This document shows, piece by piece, positions 1 through 9,102 of a stretch of DNA of 64,000 nt. The stretch lies in the NCBI RefSeq assembly GCF_000205165.1, contig NZ_GL883812.1, positions 62,001-126,000 on the forward strand, written 5' to 3'. The notes under the pieces were generated by a model, which saw nothing but the letters and a program-made list of their open reading frames with translations, searched no databases and was not told the origin of the DNA. The position numbers and the translations under genes are program-made. Position 1 is the stretch's first letter, and the number at the start of each line of letters is the position of its first letter. The DNA comes from Paraprevotella xylaniphila YIT 11841. Lineage in GTDB: Bacteria; Bacteroidota; Bacteroidia; Bacteroidales; Bacteroidaceae.

Positions 1-2
1 TC

Positions 3-2651
3 AAGACGGACAATCCCACGATACCTATCGTCGTGCTGACTCCGTTCAGCCATGGTATCCGGAAGAGTATGGAGAACATGGACTTTTCTATTTTCGATTA
101 CGTGTTTTGTTGGTTGGGTAATACGGACTTGTTGCTCTCTATCATCAAGTTGATAGAAGACAAAATGAACTTGGAGAACGACGTGGCGGCCGGAGTACAG
201 ATGATATTGTTGGTAGAAGACTCCATCCGTTTTTATTCCTCCATCTTGCCCAACCTCTACCGGTTCGTGCTCCAACAAAGCCTGGAATTTGCCACAGAGG
301 CACTGAACGCCCAACTCGAGACGTTGCGCATGCGTGGGCGGCCTAAGATCGTGTTGGCACGTACGTATGAAGAAGCTTGGGGCTTGTACACTCGTCATAA
401 AGAGAATACATTAGGGGTCATCAGCGACTGCCGCTTTCCCCGTAACGGGAAGACGGACGAGATGGCCGGTTACGAGTTATTGTCGGCCATCCGTGCCGAA
501 GACGAGTTCGTGCCGCTGATTATGGAGTCTACGGAAGCTGATAAGAGTGCTTGGGCCGAGAAGTGCGGGGCGCATTTCATCGACAAGAATTCCAAGAAGA
601 TAGGGGTCGACTTGCGACGTTTGGTACGTCGGCATTTCGGTTTCGGAGATTTTGTCTTCCTCGACCCGAACACGATGGAAGAGGTGGCGCGCATCAAGAA
701 CCTGAAAGACCTTCAGAACAATATCTTCACTTTGCCCAAGGAATCGCTCCTTTATCATATTACGCGCAACAACGTGTCGCGTTGGTTGTGCTCGCGGGCA
801 TTGTTCCCCATATCCGAGTTCCTGAAACATATCACATGGCGTTCGCTCCAAGACGTGGATGCCCATCGTCAAATCATATATGACGCGATTGTGAGCTACC
901 GCCGGATGAAGAACCAGGGCGTGGTAGCCGTGTTCCACCGCGACCGTTTCGACCGTTTCAGCAATTTCGCACGTATCGGTGAAGGGTCGTTGGGCGGAAA
1001 AGGGCGTGGCTTGGCCTTTCTGGACCACATCATCAAGCAGCATCCGGAATTGAACGCGTTCGACAACGCGGATGTCATGATACCTAAAACGGTGGTGCTC
1101 TGTACGGACATCTTCGACGAGTTCATGGATACGAACGAACTTTACCAGATTGCGCTTTCGGACATTCCGGACGAAGAGATTCTCCGTGCATTCTTGCAAG
1201 CCCGGCTGCCCGAACGCCTGATTGGTGACTTGGAGGCCTATCTCGATGTCGTGCGCCAACCCATAGCCATCCGTTCCTCTTCCTTGCTCGAAGATGCCCA
1301 TTACCAACCTTTTGCCGGGATATACTCCACCTATATGATACCTTACGTGGAGAGTCGTGACGTGCGGCTGAAGATGTTGCGCGATGCCATCAAGGGGGTA
1401 TACGCTTCGGTGTTCTACCGCGACAGCAAGGCGTATATGACGGCCACGAGTAACGTCATCGACCAGGAAAAAATGGCGGTGATTCTTCAGGAAGTGGCCG
1501 GAAACCGTTACGGTGACCGTTTCTACCCGAACATCTCCGGTGTGGCCCGTTCGGTGAACTACTACCCCATCGGGGACGAAAAGGCCGAAGACGGCACGGT
1601 AAACCTTGCGCTCGGGTTGGGGAAATACATCGTGGACGGCGGCATGAACCTGCGCGTCTGTCCGGCCCATCCCGACAAGGTGTTGCAGACGAGCGAGATG
1701 GAAATAGCCTTGCGCGAGACGCAGACGCGGTTTTATGCCCTCGAAATGAAAGCCGTGGAGGAGGATTTCAGGGTGGACGACGGTTTCAACCTGTTGAAAC
1801 TTCCGGTGAAGGAGGCCGAACAGGACGGTTCGCTGCAATTCATTGCTTCCACGTACGACCCCTACGACATGGTGATTCGCGACGGTATTTACGACGGAGG
1901 ACGTAAACTTGTCACCTTCTGCGGCGTGTTGCAGCAGGGCGTGTTCCCCCTTCCGGAGCTTTTGCGGCTGATTCTGAAACTTGGGCGTGAGAGCATGCGC
2001 CGCGAGGTGGAGATAGAATTTGCCGTGAAGCTGAATCCCGACCGTACGGGGGTGTTCTATTTGTTGCAGATACGTCCGATGGTGGACAATAAGATGATGC
2101 TCGACGAAGACTTGACGGAGATTCCCGACGAGAAGACGCTGATACGTTCGCATAACGCCATCGGCCAAGGGGTGAGCAACGAGGTGTACGATGTGGTCTA
2201 TGTGAAGACCGGCGATTATTCCGCTTACAACAATCCGGCCATAGCCGACGAGATAGACCGTATCAACCGCCGCTTCCTGGAGGAGGGGCGCAACTATGTG
2301 CTAGTCGGCCCGGGACGGTGGGGCAGTAGCGACCCATGGTTAGGCGTTCCGGTGAAATGGCCCAACATTTCAGCCGCCCGTGTCATTGTGGAGTCCGGGT
2401 TGACGAATTACCGTGTAGACCCTAGCCAAGGCACGCACTTCTTCCAGAACCTGACCAGTTTCGGCGTGGGATATTTCACGGTGAATGACTTTTTGGGCGA
2501 CGGGGTATACAACCAGGCTTTCCTGAACAGCCAACCGGCTGTGGAAGAAACGGCCCACGTGCGCCATGTGCGCTTTTCTTCGCCCGTGGTCATCAAGGTG
2601 GACGGGATGAAAAAGGAAGGGGTGGTCATGCTTCCCGGAGTGGAACAGTAA
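3..2651 (+). CDS. Receiver-domain / PEP-pyruvate-binding (PPDK N-terminal-like) fusion protein, 5' end missing
   Basis: The reading frame is open from base 3, so the gene starts left of the window; the first ATG at 33 is internal (the preceding codons read like the end of a receiver domain beta-strand). A second receiver-like domain follows (nt about 200-640; ILLVEDS near its start and an SDCRF phospho-site-like motif). A pyruvate,phosphate dikinase N-terminal ATP-grasp-like region comes next, with GGKGRGLAFLD near nt 995, AIRSSSLLED near 1266 and SGVARSV near 1538. The C-terminus (GPGRWGSSDPWLG, THFFQNL) is not the histidine swivel domain of PEP synthase or PPDK, so the protein probably cannot perform the full phosphotransfer. 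It resembles Bacteroidales proteins annotated as PEP/pyruvate-binding or PEP synthase. The true function is unknown; a nucleotide-dependent signalling or regulatory role is inference from the receiver fusion. Confidence 0.8.
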   Translation, partial: KTDNPTIPIVVLTPFSHGIRKSMENMDFSIFDYVFCWLGNTDLLLSIIKLIEDKMNLENDVAAGVQMILLVEDSIRFYSSILPNLYRFVLQQSLEFATEALNAQLETLRMRGRPKIVLARTYEEAWGLYTRHKENTLGVISDCRFPRNGKTDEMAGYELLSAIRAEDEFVPLIMESTEADKSAWAEKCGAHFIDKNSKKIGVDLRRLVRRHFGFGDFVFLDPNTMEEVARIKNLKDLQNNIFTLPKESLLYHITRNNVSRWLCSRALFPISEFLKHITWRSLQDVDAHRQIIYDAIVSYRRMKNQGVVAVFHRDRFDRFSNFARIGEGSLGGKGRGLAFLDHIIKQHPELNAFDNADVMIPKTVVLCTDIFDEFMDTNELYQIALSDIPDEEILRAFLQARLPERLIGDLEAYLDVVRQPIAIRSSSLLEDAHYQPFAGIYSTYMIPYVESRDVRLKMLRDAIKGVYASVFYRDSKAYMTATSNVIDQEKMAVILQEVAGNRYGDRFYPNISGVARSVNYYPIGDEKAEDGTVNLALGLGKYIVDGGMNLRVCPAHPDKVLQTSEMEIALRETQTRFYALEMKAVEEDFRVDDGFNLLKLPVKEAEQDGSLQFIASTYDPYDMVIRDGIYDGGRKLVTFCGVLQQGVFPLPELLRLILKLGRESMRREVEIEFAVKLNPDRTGVFYLLQIRPMVDNKMMLDEDLTEIPDEKTLIRSHNAIGQGVSNEVYDVVYVKTGDYSAYNNPAIADEIDRINRRFLEEGRNYVLVGPGRWGSSDPWLGVPVKWPNISAARVIVESGLTNYRVDPSQGTHFFQNLTSFGVGYFTVNDFLGDGVYNQAFLNSQPAVEETAHVRHVRFSSPVVIKVDGMKKEGVVMLPGVEQ

Positions 2652-2751
2652 AGATTTATGGCCTATTGGCAGAATAAGAAGACGAATTTTGTAAATGATT
2701 GGTTGATAGATGTTTGAGGCAATGCTGAGAGCCTCTTGTTTTTCTCCGCAG

Positions 2752-2830
2752 AATGAAAAATCGTTTGCAGGAGAATGAGAAATCGTTTGCCTGAGATTGA
2801 TTTTCATTTCTCAGGCAAACGATTTTTCGT
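2752..2830. repeat. Intergenic repeat/hairpin element, copy A
   Basis: Two direct copies of a 22-bp unit (beginning at about 2752 and 2774, both containing AAATCGTTTGC) are followed by an inverted copy. The second unit and the inverted copy form a perfect 17-bp inverted repeat: AAATCGTTTGCCTGAGA at 2780-2796 and its complement at 2809-2825, with a 12-nt loop. It lies between two convergent genes, so a bidirectional terminator role is plausible. Related sequence occurs at about 17575-17640 and 54885-54935. Confidence 0.7.
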
Positions 2831-2850
2831 GTCCGGATTGTCGGGATATA

Positions 2851-3623
2851 TTATAATAAATCATAATATTCTGCGGAAGCTACGGCTTCTTGGATGTTGC
2901 TCACGTTCATTTTGAGGAACAGCCTTCTTTTGGCTGATTTTATCGTATCGAGGCTCTTGCAAAGTTTGTTTGCGATGTCTTCCATCTTGTAACCTTGGGA
3001 GGATAACTGGAGGATTCCGCGTTCCGTTTCGTTCAATATAATCCCCCCATCCTTGATCCATTCGCCTTGTCCATGTCATATTTATAAAACGCACGGTGGC
3101 CTTTTCTCTTTACGGTAATGTTTCCTATTTCATGCATTACGGAATGTTTCATGATGCATAGGGAAAACAACGGCATGCCATCCCGTCCTATAAGGATGGG
3201 GGTTGCGGTTTGGTGGACTAACAGCTTTTTCCTGCCGTTCAGGAGATGTATGTCGCATGAGATGTTGTATTCCGTGCGTTCTGACGAAAGTTGGTTGCAA
3301 AAAAAATGCAGTCCTTCTTTGAATGCCGTATAAAGTATGCGGTGTTCCTCTTCGGGTACGAAGTCCAAATAAAACCGGAACCCCATTTCCTTGACTTTTT
3401 CTGCCGTCAGGCCTGACAAACGCTCGAATTTCCCTGATGCATAGAAGAACTTCTGAGTTTGTGCATTCGAGATGTACATGCACAAGTGCGTATTCCTTGC
3501 AAAGGCATCGGCGGTTCTTTCGATTAAGCTTGTTTGCAGGTTGTCACGTTCGTATGGTCTGTGTGGCTCGCTGATGGTTTTGAAAAACTCAAAAAGGTGT
3601 TTGTCCATGATTTTTTGCGTCAT
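2851..3623 (-). pseudogene. PAS-domain LuxR-type transcriptional regulator, frameshifted in a G6 tract
   Basis: The first part (3623 to 3033, 196 codons) has a PAS-like sensor region; the second (3036 to 2851, 61 codons from a TTG) is a LuxR-type helix-turn-helix (LSSQGYKMEDIANKL, then IKSAKRRLFLKM). They are in different frames. The break is at a run of six G on the coding strand (about 3041-3046): one more G would fuse both parts into one protein of about 257 residues, the usual sensor-plus-HTH layout. The upstream stop and the downstream TTG overlap as TTGA, so translational coupling of two polypeptides is a less likely alternative. It is divergent from the radical SAM gene and is its likely regulator. 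A -7 box (TAAATTTG on the minus strand, 3671-3678) lies upstream. A sequencing error in the homopolymer cannot be excluded. Confidence 0.7.
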
Positions 3624-3738
3624 TAATATGTGAAATTAGGTCTTTAACCTCCCCGTCTCATTTTGAGGTACAAATTTACTTTGTTTGGTTAAAAAAAATA
3701 AGGAATGTTTCCCGTTTTTGATGAATTTCGTAATTCGT

Positions 3739-3775
3739 TGCACACTTTTGTGTGCATTTAGTGTGTCTGTGCACA
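3739..3775. promoter_or_regulatory. Paired palindromes between divergent regulator and maturase genes
   Basis: A perfect 7-bp inverted repeat TGCACAC-TTTT-GTGTGCA spans 3739-3756, and a second palindrome TGTGCACA lies at 3768-3775. Both share the GTGCAC core and sit just upstream of the maturase promoter, as expected for an operator. Binding by the LuxR-type protein is inference. Confidence 0.5.
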
Positions 3776-3791
3776 AAGATAAGCTTGTTTG

Positions 3792-3824
3792 TTTGGTGGT
3801 GTTCACGCAAACAATTTATATTTG
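3792..3824 (+). promoter_or_regulatory. Bacteroidota-type promoter of the radical SAM gene
   Basis: TTTG at 3792-3795 and TATATTTG at 3817-3824 with a 21-nt spacer match the phylum's -33/-7 consensus. The start codon follows 20 nt later. Confidence 0.65.
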
Positions 3825-3844
3825 TACCGTAAAAAAGAAGAAAT

Positions 3845-5007
3845 ATGAAGTCAAGTGATTATAATTATTTCATCCCTTATAAAGATGGGCATATCTTTTT
3901 CAATGGCATCACCAAGCGGTTTTTCCTCGCTTCGGAAAAGAACCATGCCAAACTGATGGACATCATCTCCCGTCCGGATGACTACCGGGAAAAGTACGCT
4001 CCTTTTTTGGAAAGGATGTCGGCCGAGGGCTTCGTCGTGGAAGACGATGTGCAGGAAATGGACATCATACGGGAGGAGTTTGACAGGAAGCGTAACTCCG
4101 GTCAATATACGCTTATGGTACTTCCTACTTACGATTGCAATCTGCGTTGTTGGTATTGCATCCAGGAACACCAAAATATGACGTTGTCAGACGAAACTGT
4201 CGCCCGTATCAAGAAGCACATTGAAAAATACCTTTTGGAAAATGAGATAAAAGAATTTCGCCTGTCTTGGTTTGGGGGAGAACCCCTCTTGGCTTACCGA
4301 AAACTCATCGAAATCACGCGGTTTTCTAAAGATTTTTGCGAATGCCATCATATAGGATTTTTTAGCGACATGACGACCAACAGCCTGTTGCTCACTTCGG
4401 AACGGATAAAAGAGTTGGGTGGTCTTGGCGTGCGCAGTTTCCAAATCACGATTGACGGTTGCCGCGAGAAGCACAACCAAGTGAAACGCGACAAGGATAA
4501 TGCGGCTTTCGACAAGGCGGTCAATAATGTATTGGAGATAGTCCGGACAATTCCGGATGCTTACTGCATACTGCGCATCAATTATTCCGACCAAACGTTG
4601 GAGCCGGGCAAAATCATGCATGATGTCAACCTGATGATTCCGCACGAATACAGAAAACAAATTTTTGTTATGTCGACCATGCACATTTCAATTGCATATT
4701 CCCGAATGGAAATGTCGGAAAGTGCGACAATGAGAAACCCGAAGATGCCAAAGGCGTGCTGACGGAGTCTGGTGATATTTTATGGAAAACGGAGTACCGG
4801 TTTATCCAGTACCACCAACTTTCATCAGGTAGTGAATGTGTGGAATGCAAATATTTGCCGTTTTGCATGGGGCCGTGCCCGAGACGGAGAGAAGAAATGT
4901 ATGTCCAACACAAGCACATCGTATGCCAACATAAAGATAAGGAAGAGGCTATGGAAAAGGTGATTGTGGACTATTGTGAGAAGAACTCCGATTTTTATAA
5001 TATTTGA
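3845..5007 (+). pseudogene. Radical SAM/SPASM peptide maturase, broken by an internal frame-disrupting deletion
   Basis: The N-terminal part (3845-4762) carries a short recognition-like domain and the radical SAM cluster motif CNLRCWYC (Cys98, Cys102, Cys105), followed by SWFGGEPLL. After about nt 4670 the frame goes wrong. From about 4675 another frame encodes a SPASM auxiliary-cluster domain (HFNCIFPNGNVGKC, then CVECKYLPFCMGPCP and a final VCQHK), ending at 5007. Joined, the pieces give only about 387 residues, and the segment that normally separates the barrel from the SPASM domain is short, so a deletion plus frameshift is more likely than a single-base error. Family members install thioether or similar links in ribosomal peptides; no precursor peptide gene was recognised nearby. 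The barrel gene starts 11 nt after this stop. Confidence 0.75.
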
Positions 5008-5018
5008 ACCTTTCGGCC

Positions 5019-7173
5019 ATGAAAAACGTGAAGGTAAGCTTGGTTGTGTCATTTCTTGTTTTTTGTCTGTTTCCGCAAGGAGTGGAGGCGGTCTCCCCTT
5101 TTACGGCCATAGATAGTATAATGCAAGGCTTGAAGGCGGACAGTTCGGCTGTATCCAAGAAACTGCCCACCGTTACGGTAGAAGCCAGCAATATCACCCA
5201 CTATGCCGACCGGGACGTGGTGCATATCACCCGTTCCATGCGGAAGGGCGCACGCAATACGGCACAAATGTTGGGAAACATTCCCGGAATCGATTGCAAC
5301 TACGCCAACAATGCACTCACTTATTACGGTTCCTCCAATATTCTAATTTTAGTGGACAGTTTGGAGAAATCGGCAGACTACGTCAAGGAATTGCATCACC
5401 TTCGCTTCAGCAAGGTGGACGTGGTGCCCAATCCCACAGGGAAATATGCAAATTACGATGTGTTGATTAACTTGCATACCAAACCGGATTATACAGGGTA
5501 TGAGGGAAACGTGTTCCAACAAATGTCTGTCCGGCCCAATGAAGACAATGGGAATGACAAAAAATTCTCGGGAGACTATTCTTCCGCTTCATTCACTTAT
5601 ACCAAAAACAAATGGAATTTCATCGGAAGGTACAATTTCCGGTTTCTACAATCGGAAAAAGATAATGCGGAAAGTACATATACGAACCATGTGAACCGCT
5701 TGCAGGAAAGTACAACTTCACCGATGTCGTTTACCAATTTTTTTCGTATACATAACACTTATTGGGCAATAGACCATCAAATAAACAAGAACCATTCCGT
5801 GTCGGCCTCATATTACTATTCTGCCGATGCCAAGGATGATTACACGTATGCTGAAGCGGAGCGTTTGTGGCTTGACAGTGGAAAGAAAGAAACCATAGGG
5901 AAAAGTGGGGTTTCTCGTATCAATAGCGACCGTCATACGTTGGGCCTGTATTATCGTGGCCGGAGCGGAGTATGGAACTATACTTATGATTTTAATTACA
6001 TCAATGATGGGTGGACCAGCGACAAGAATTACCGGCAGAATACCGGTTACGCATCCGATAACTATTTCCGTAACCACATGGACTACGTTTGGACTAAAAG
6101 CGAAGTGAACCGTCGTTTTTTCAACAATCGTTTTTATTTTAGCGCGGGATATAATTTTACATGGAAAGATTATGAACAGGAAGACCGTCTTACGAGAAAC
6201 CTGCTGAGCGAAAAATGCCTACCACCGTAATGAAATTTGGACATGGCTGTCTTACCGCATCAAGGACGGCACGGATTTGAATTTCAGTGCTTCGGCCGAA
6301 CATGTAAAGACCCATACGGCAAGCTACGAAGACAAGAACATGGTTTATAAGTTCAGTGGGATGTTCTACCACCGTTGGAACAAAAAGATATGGATGCGCC
6401 TTAATTATTGGTGCAACACATCTTATCCTCAACTCGACCAAGTGACGGAATACGGCTATTTTACCGATTCATTGACATGGAGTGGCGGAAACCCAGCATT
6501 GCGCACACAAGTGTACCATTCGGGACGGTTGTGGGTGGACTTCTTTAACCTTTTCAATATACAGACGGGTTATAACTATTCACCCAACCAGTTTTCTAAC
6601 ATCATCGGACGTGGGGAAGGTACATTGCCGTCAGGTGGAAACGGTGTTTACATTACATACACACCGGAGAATACGCTGTATAAGGAGTTTTGGGCAACGA
6701 TTTACTTTAATCAAAAAATCAAGGATTTTAGAATAAGCGGTATCTTGAAATACCAAAACATGGAAGCGAAATTCAAGAGAAACAAGAATACGAACCAAGG
6801 CTTTACAGGCTTTCTTACCTCAAATTATTACAATGACAAGCATTTCCTGTCTATACAGGCAACCTATCAGGTTTTCAATGGATATCAAGTTAGAGCGCAA
6901 GGGAAAAACACGCAAAAAATGGGTTGTTTGGCATTCATTTTGGGTAAAGACTTTTTCCATCAACGTGTGAACCTATCAGTGCAATACGTGACTCCTCGCC
7001 TTTTCCTTGATGGCAATAGTAAAAGTAAAACTGAATCCGAGGTCGTCAGTTCTTATGATTTTTATGATATAAATGAAACGATACGCCACAGCCTGATGTT
7101 CACATTCTCTTATCGTTTTCATGGAGGAAAGAGCGTCCGGCAGTACAACCGTAGCATGCAAGAAGAGAAATAA
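5019..7173 (+). pseudogene. TonB-receptor-like outer-membrane beta-barrel protein, frameshifted in an A5 tract
   Basis: ATG at 5019 is preferred over an upstream TTG (5004) because it begins a clean signal peptide (KVSLVVSFLVFCLF, cleavage near VEA). A plug-like domain follows (LPTVTVEASNI, NTAQMLGNIPGID, KVDVVPNPTGKY), then many aromatic-rich beta strands. At 6211-6215 the frame shifts: with four A instead of five the text reads on (SENAYHRNE) into the second part (to 7173), giving about 718 residues that end in an aromatic barrel strand (FTFSYRF). No N-terminal carboxypeptidase-regulatory domain is present. It is similar to the OMP_b-brl_3 group of TonB-dependent receptors. As the third broken gene in a row it suggests locus decay; being a homopolymer, an assembly error remains possible. 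Confidence 0.75.
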
Positions 7174-7436
7174 GCGCGCTTGATATATTTAGTATTTTGG
7201 ATGAGGCGTTCTTCCATGAAATCTCTTCGTCTGGTGCTTTCTTCGCGTGTAAATATGGATAACCGGAATGCGCGAAACTACAAGAATGGACAGACAAATA
7301 CTTGGTGTGACCGGAAAAACGGGTTTGCACAAGGACGGGAGCTTGGCTTACTCGGACTTTCACCGGCTGTTCCTTTGACTCTGGACTAAGCAAGGGCATA
7401 GCCAAACTGTGCAAGGGATGAATCCCAAAAGAGAAA
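7174..7436. other. Gene-free stretch after the broken barrel gene
   Basis: No supported gene. A short open frame at 7180-7389 has no recognisable domain and no promoter. The gdhA terminator follows. Confidence 0.5.
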
Positions 7437-7467
7437 AAGAGCCGGGAATACGTAAATCCCGGCTCTT
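7437..7467 (-). terminator. Intrinsic terminator of gdhA
   Basis: AAGAGCCGGGA (7437-7447) pairs perfectly with TCCCGGCTCTT (7457-7467). On the minus strand the stem is followed by a T-rich tract, 25 nt after the gdhA stop codon. Confidence 0.85.
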
Positions 7468-7491
7468 GATGCTTCTGTATTGCAATTAACC

Positions 7492-8826
7492 TTATACGAT
7501 GCCTTGAGCCATCATGGCCTTGGCTACTTTCATGAAACCGGCGACGTTGGCACCTTTCACGTAGTTGACGTAACCATCGGCTTCCGTTCCGTACTTCACG
7601 CAATTCTGGTGAATGTTCTCCATGATGGCGTGCAGACGGGCATCTACCTCTTCCGATGTCCAAGACAGACGTTCTGAGTTCTGGCTCATTTCAAGACCTG
7701 AAACCGATACACCACCGGCGTTGGCTGCCTTGCCCGGTGCATACAGAATCTTGGCTTCCTGGAATACGCGGATGGCTTCCGGAGTAGAAGGCATGTTGGC
7801 ACCTTCGCTTACGGCCATTACGCCGTTGGCTACCAACTGGCGAGCCTGGTCGCCGTTGATTTCGTTCTGAGTGGCCGACGGCAGTGCGATGTCTGCCTTT
7901 TCGCCCCAAGGACGTGCGCCTGCCACGTATTTGCAACCGTATTTCTCTGCATATTCACGGATACGTCCGCGATACAGGTTCTTAAGCTCCATGATGTAGT
8001 CGAGCTTTTCGCGGTCGATTCCGTCCGGATCGTAGATGTAACCGTCTGAGTCGGACATCGTGAGTACCTTTCCACCGAGTTGAAGTACCTTTTCGGCCGT
8101 GTACTGGGCCACGTTGCCGGAACCAGAGATGAGGACAGTCTTGCCTTTAAGGTCGGTGCCTTTGGTCTTCAGCATTTCCATGAGGAAGTACACGTTACCG
8201 TAACCCGTGGCTTCAGGACGGATGAGCGAACCGCCGAACTCAAGTCCCTTGCCGGTGAATACGCCGCTGAATTCATGGGTCAGTTTCTTATACATACCGA
8301 ACATGTAACCGACTTCGCGTCCGCCTACTCCGATGTCACCGGCCGGCACATCGGTATCGGGACCGATATGGCGATTGAGCTCGAGCATGAAAGCCTGGCA
8401 GAAACGCATCACCTCGGCGTTGCTCTTACCGCGCGGGGAGAAATCGGAACCGCCTTTTGCTCCACCCATGGGAAGAGTCGTCAGGGAGTTTTTGAAAGTC
8501 TGCTCGAAAGCCAAGAATTTCAAAATGCTGAGGTTTACGGAACTGTGGAAACGGATACCGCCTTTATAGGGGCCGATTACGTTGTTATGCTGTACACGGT
8601 AACCCATGTTGGTTTGAATCTGGCCTTTGTCGTCCATCCAAGTGACGCGGAATTGATAAACGCGATCAGGAATACAGAGACGTTCAATCAGATTGGCTTT
8701 TTCGAACTCAGGGTGTTTGTTGTACTCTTCTTCGATCGTACTGAGAACTTCTTCTACAGCCTGATGATACTCAGGTTCGTTAGGGAAACGACGTTTCAAG
8801 TCTTCCAGAACTTTTTTTGCATCCAT
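7492..8826 (-). CDS. gdhA: NADP-type glutamate dehydrogenase
   Basis: A 444-residue hexameric-type glutamate dehydrogenase, the usual length for bacterial NADP enzymes; it reversibly aminates 2-oxoglutarate with ammonium. The sequence shows the substrate-binding segment YKGGIRFH, the catalytic-lysine segment LPMGGAKGGSDF, PAGDIGVGGREVGYM, and the dinucleotide-binding glycine motif ISGSGNVAQ at about residue 240, with a serine/aspartate stretch after the following strand. The start MDAKKVLEDL fits the family. A -7 box TAACTTTG (minus strand, 8922-8929) lies about 95 nt upstream, and a strong terminator follows, so it is probably monocistronic. In Bacteroidales it is a main ammonia-assimilation enzyme. 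Confidence 0.97.
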   Translation of the reverse strand: MDAKKVLEDLKRRFPNEPEYHQAVEEVLSTIEEEYNKHPEFEKANLIERLCIPDRVYQFRVTWMDDKGQIQTNMGYRVQHNNVIGPYKGGIRFHSSVNLSILKFLAFEQTFKNSLTTLPMGGAKGGSDFSPRGKSNAEVMRFCQAFMLELNRHIGPDTDVPAGDIGVGGREVGYMFGMYKKLTHEFSGVFTGKGLEFGGSLIRPEATGYGNVYFLMEMLKTKGTDLKGKTVLISGSGNVAQYTAEKVLQLGGKVLTMSDSDGYIYDPDGIDREKLDYIMELKNLYRGRIREYAEKYGCKYVAGARPWGEKADIALPSATQNEINGDQARQLVANGVMAVSEGANMPSTPEAIRVFQEAKILYAPGKAANAGGVSVSGLEMSQNSERLSWTSEEVDARLHAIMENIHQNCVKYGTEADGYVNYVKGANVAGFMKVAKAMMAQGIV

Positions 8827-8921
8827 GTGATAAATCCTTTTTAAATTAATATTATTCGTTGACTTTATCTTTTCTACCTTATTTCTCCTTAAGAAAAATC
8901 TCTCTCTTGGTTTTCAGTCGC

Positions 8922-8929
8922 CAAAGTTA
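8922..8929 (-). promoter_or_regulatory. -7 promoter box of gdhA
   Basis: TAACTTTG on the minus strand; no clear TTTG -33 element is at the right distance. Confidence 0.5.
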
Positions 8930-9049
8930 ATCATTTAATAGCAAACTGCCAATAAAAACGAGAAAAAAAATCTTTTTGCTATTGTTTTTAGCAAAAGACA
9001 AACATTTCTTCGTATTTGTAGCGCTTTATATAAAAATAAGGTTTGGGAT

Positions 9050-9080
9050 TTTGTATTTCTTCCGGTTTGCACTATCTTTG
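9050..9080 (+). promoter_or_regulatory. Promoter of lepA
   Basis: TTTG at 9050-9053 and TATCTTTG at 9073-9080, 19-nt spacer, with the start codon 22 nt downstream. This places the upstream in-frame ATG (9043) outside the transcript. Confidence 0.65.
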
Positions 9081-9102
9081 CATAGCATTTTTTGAATTGA
9101 AG

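Noticed and set aside
477-2168. Long antisense open frame (563 codons) opposite the PEP-binding-domain gene
   Set aside because: Compositional shadow of a high-GC third-position gene; His/Val-rich text with no domain, signal peptide or promoter.
7180-7389. 69-codon open frame after the barrel pseudogene
   Set aside because: No domain, no promoter, unlike neighbouring codon use.
9043-9102. Upstream in-frame start for lepA
   Set aside because: The promoter boxes lie inside this extension, and the family starts at 9103.
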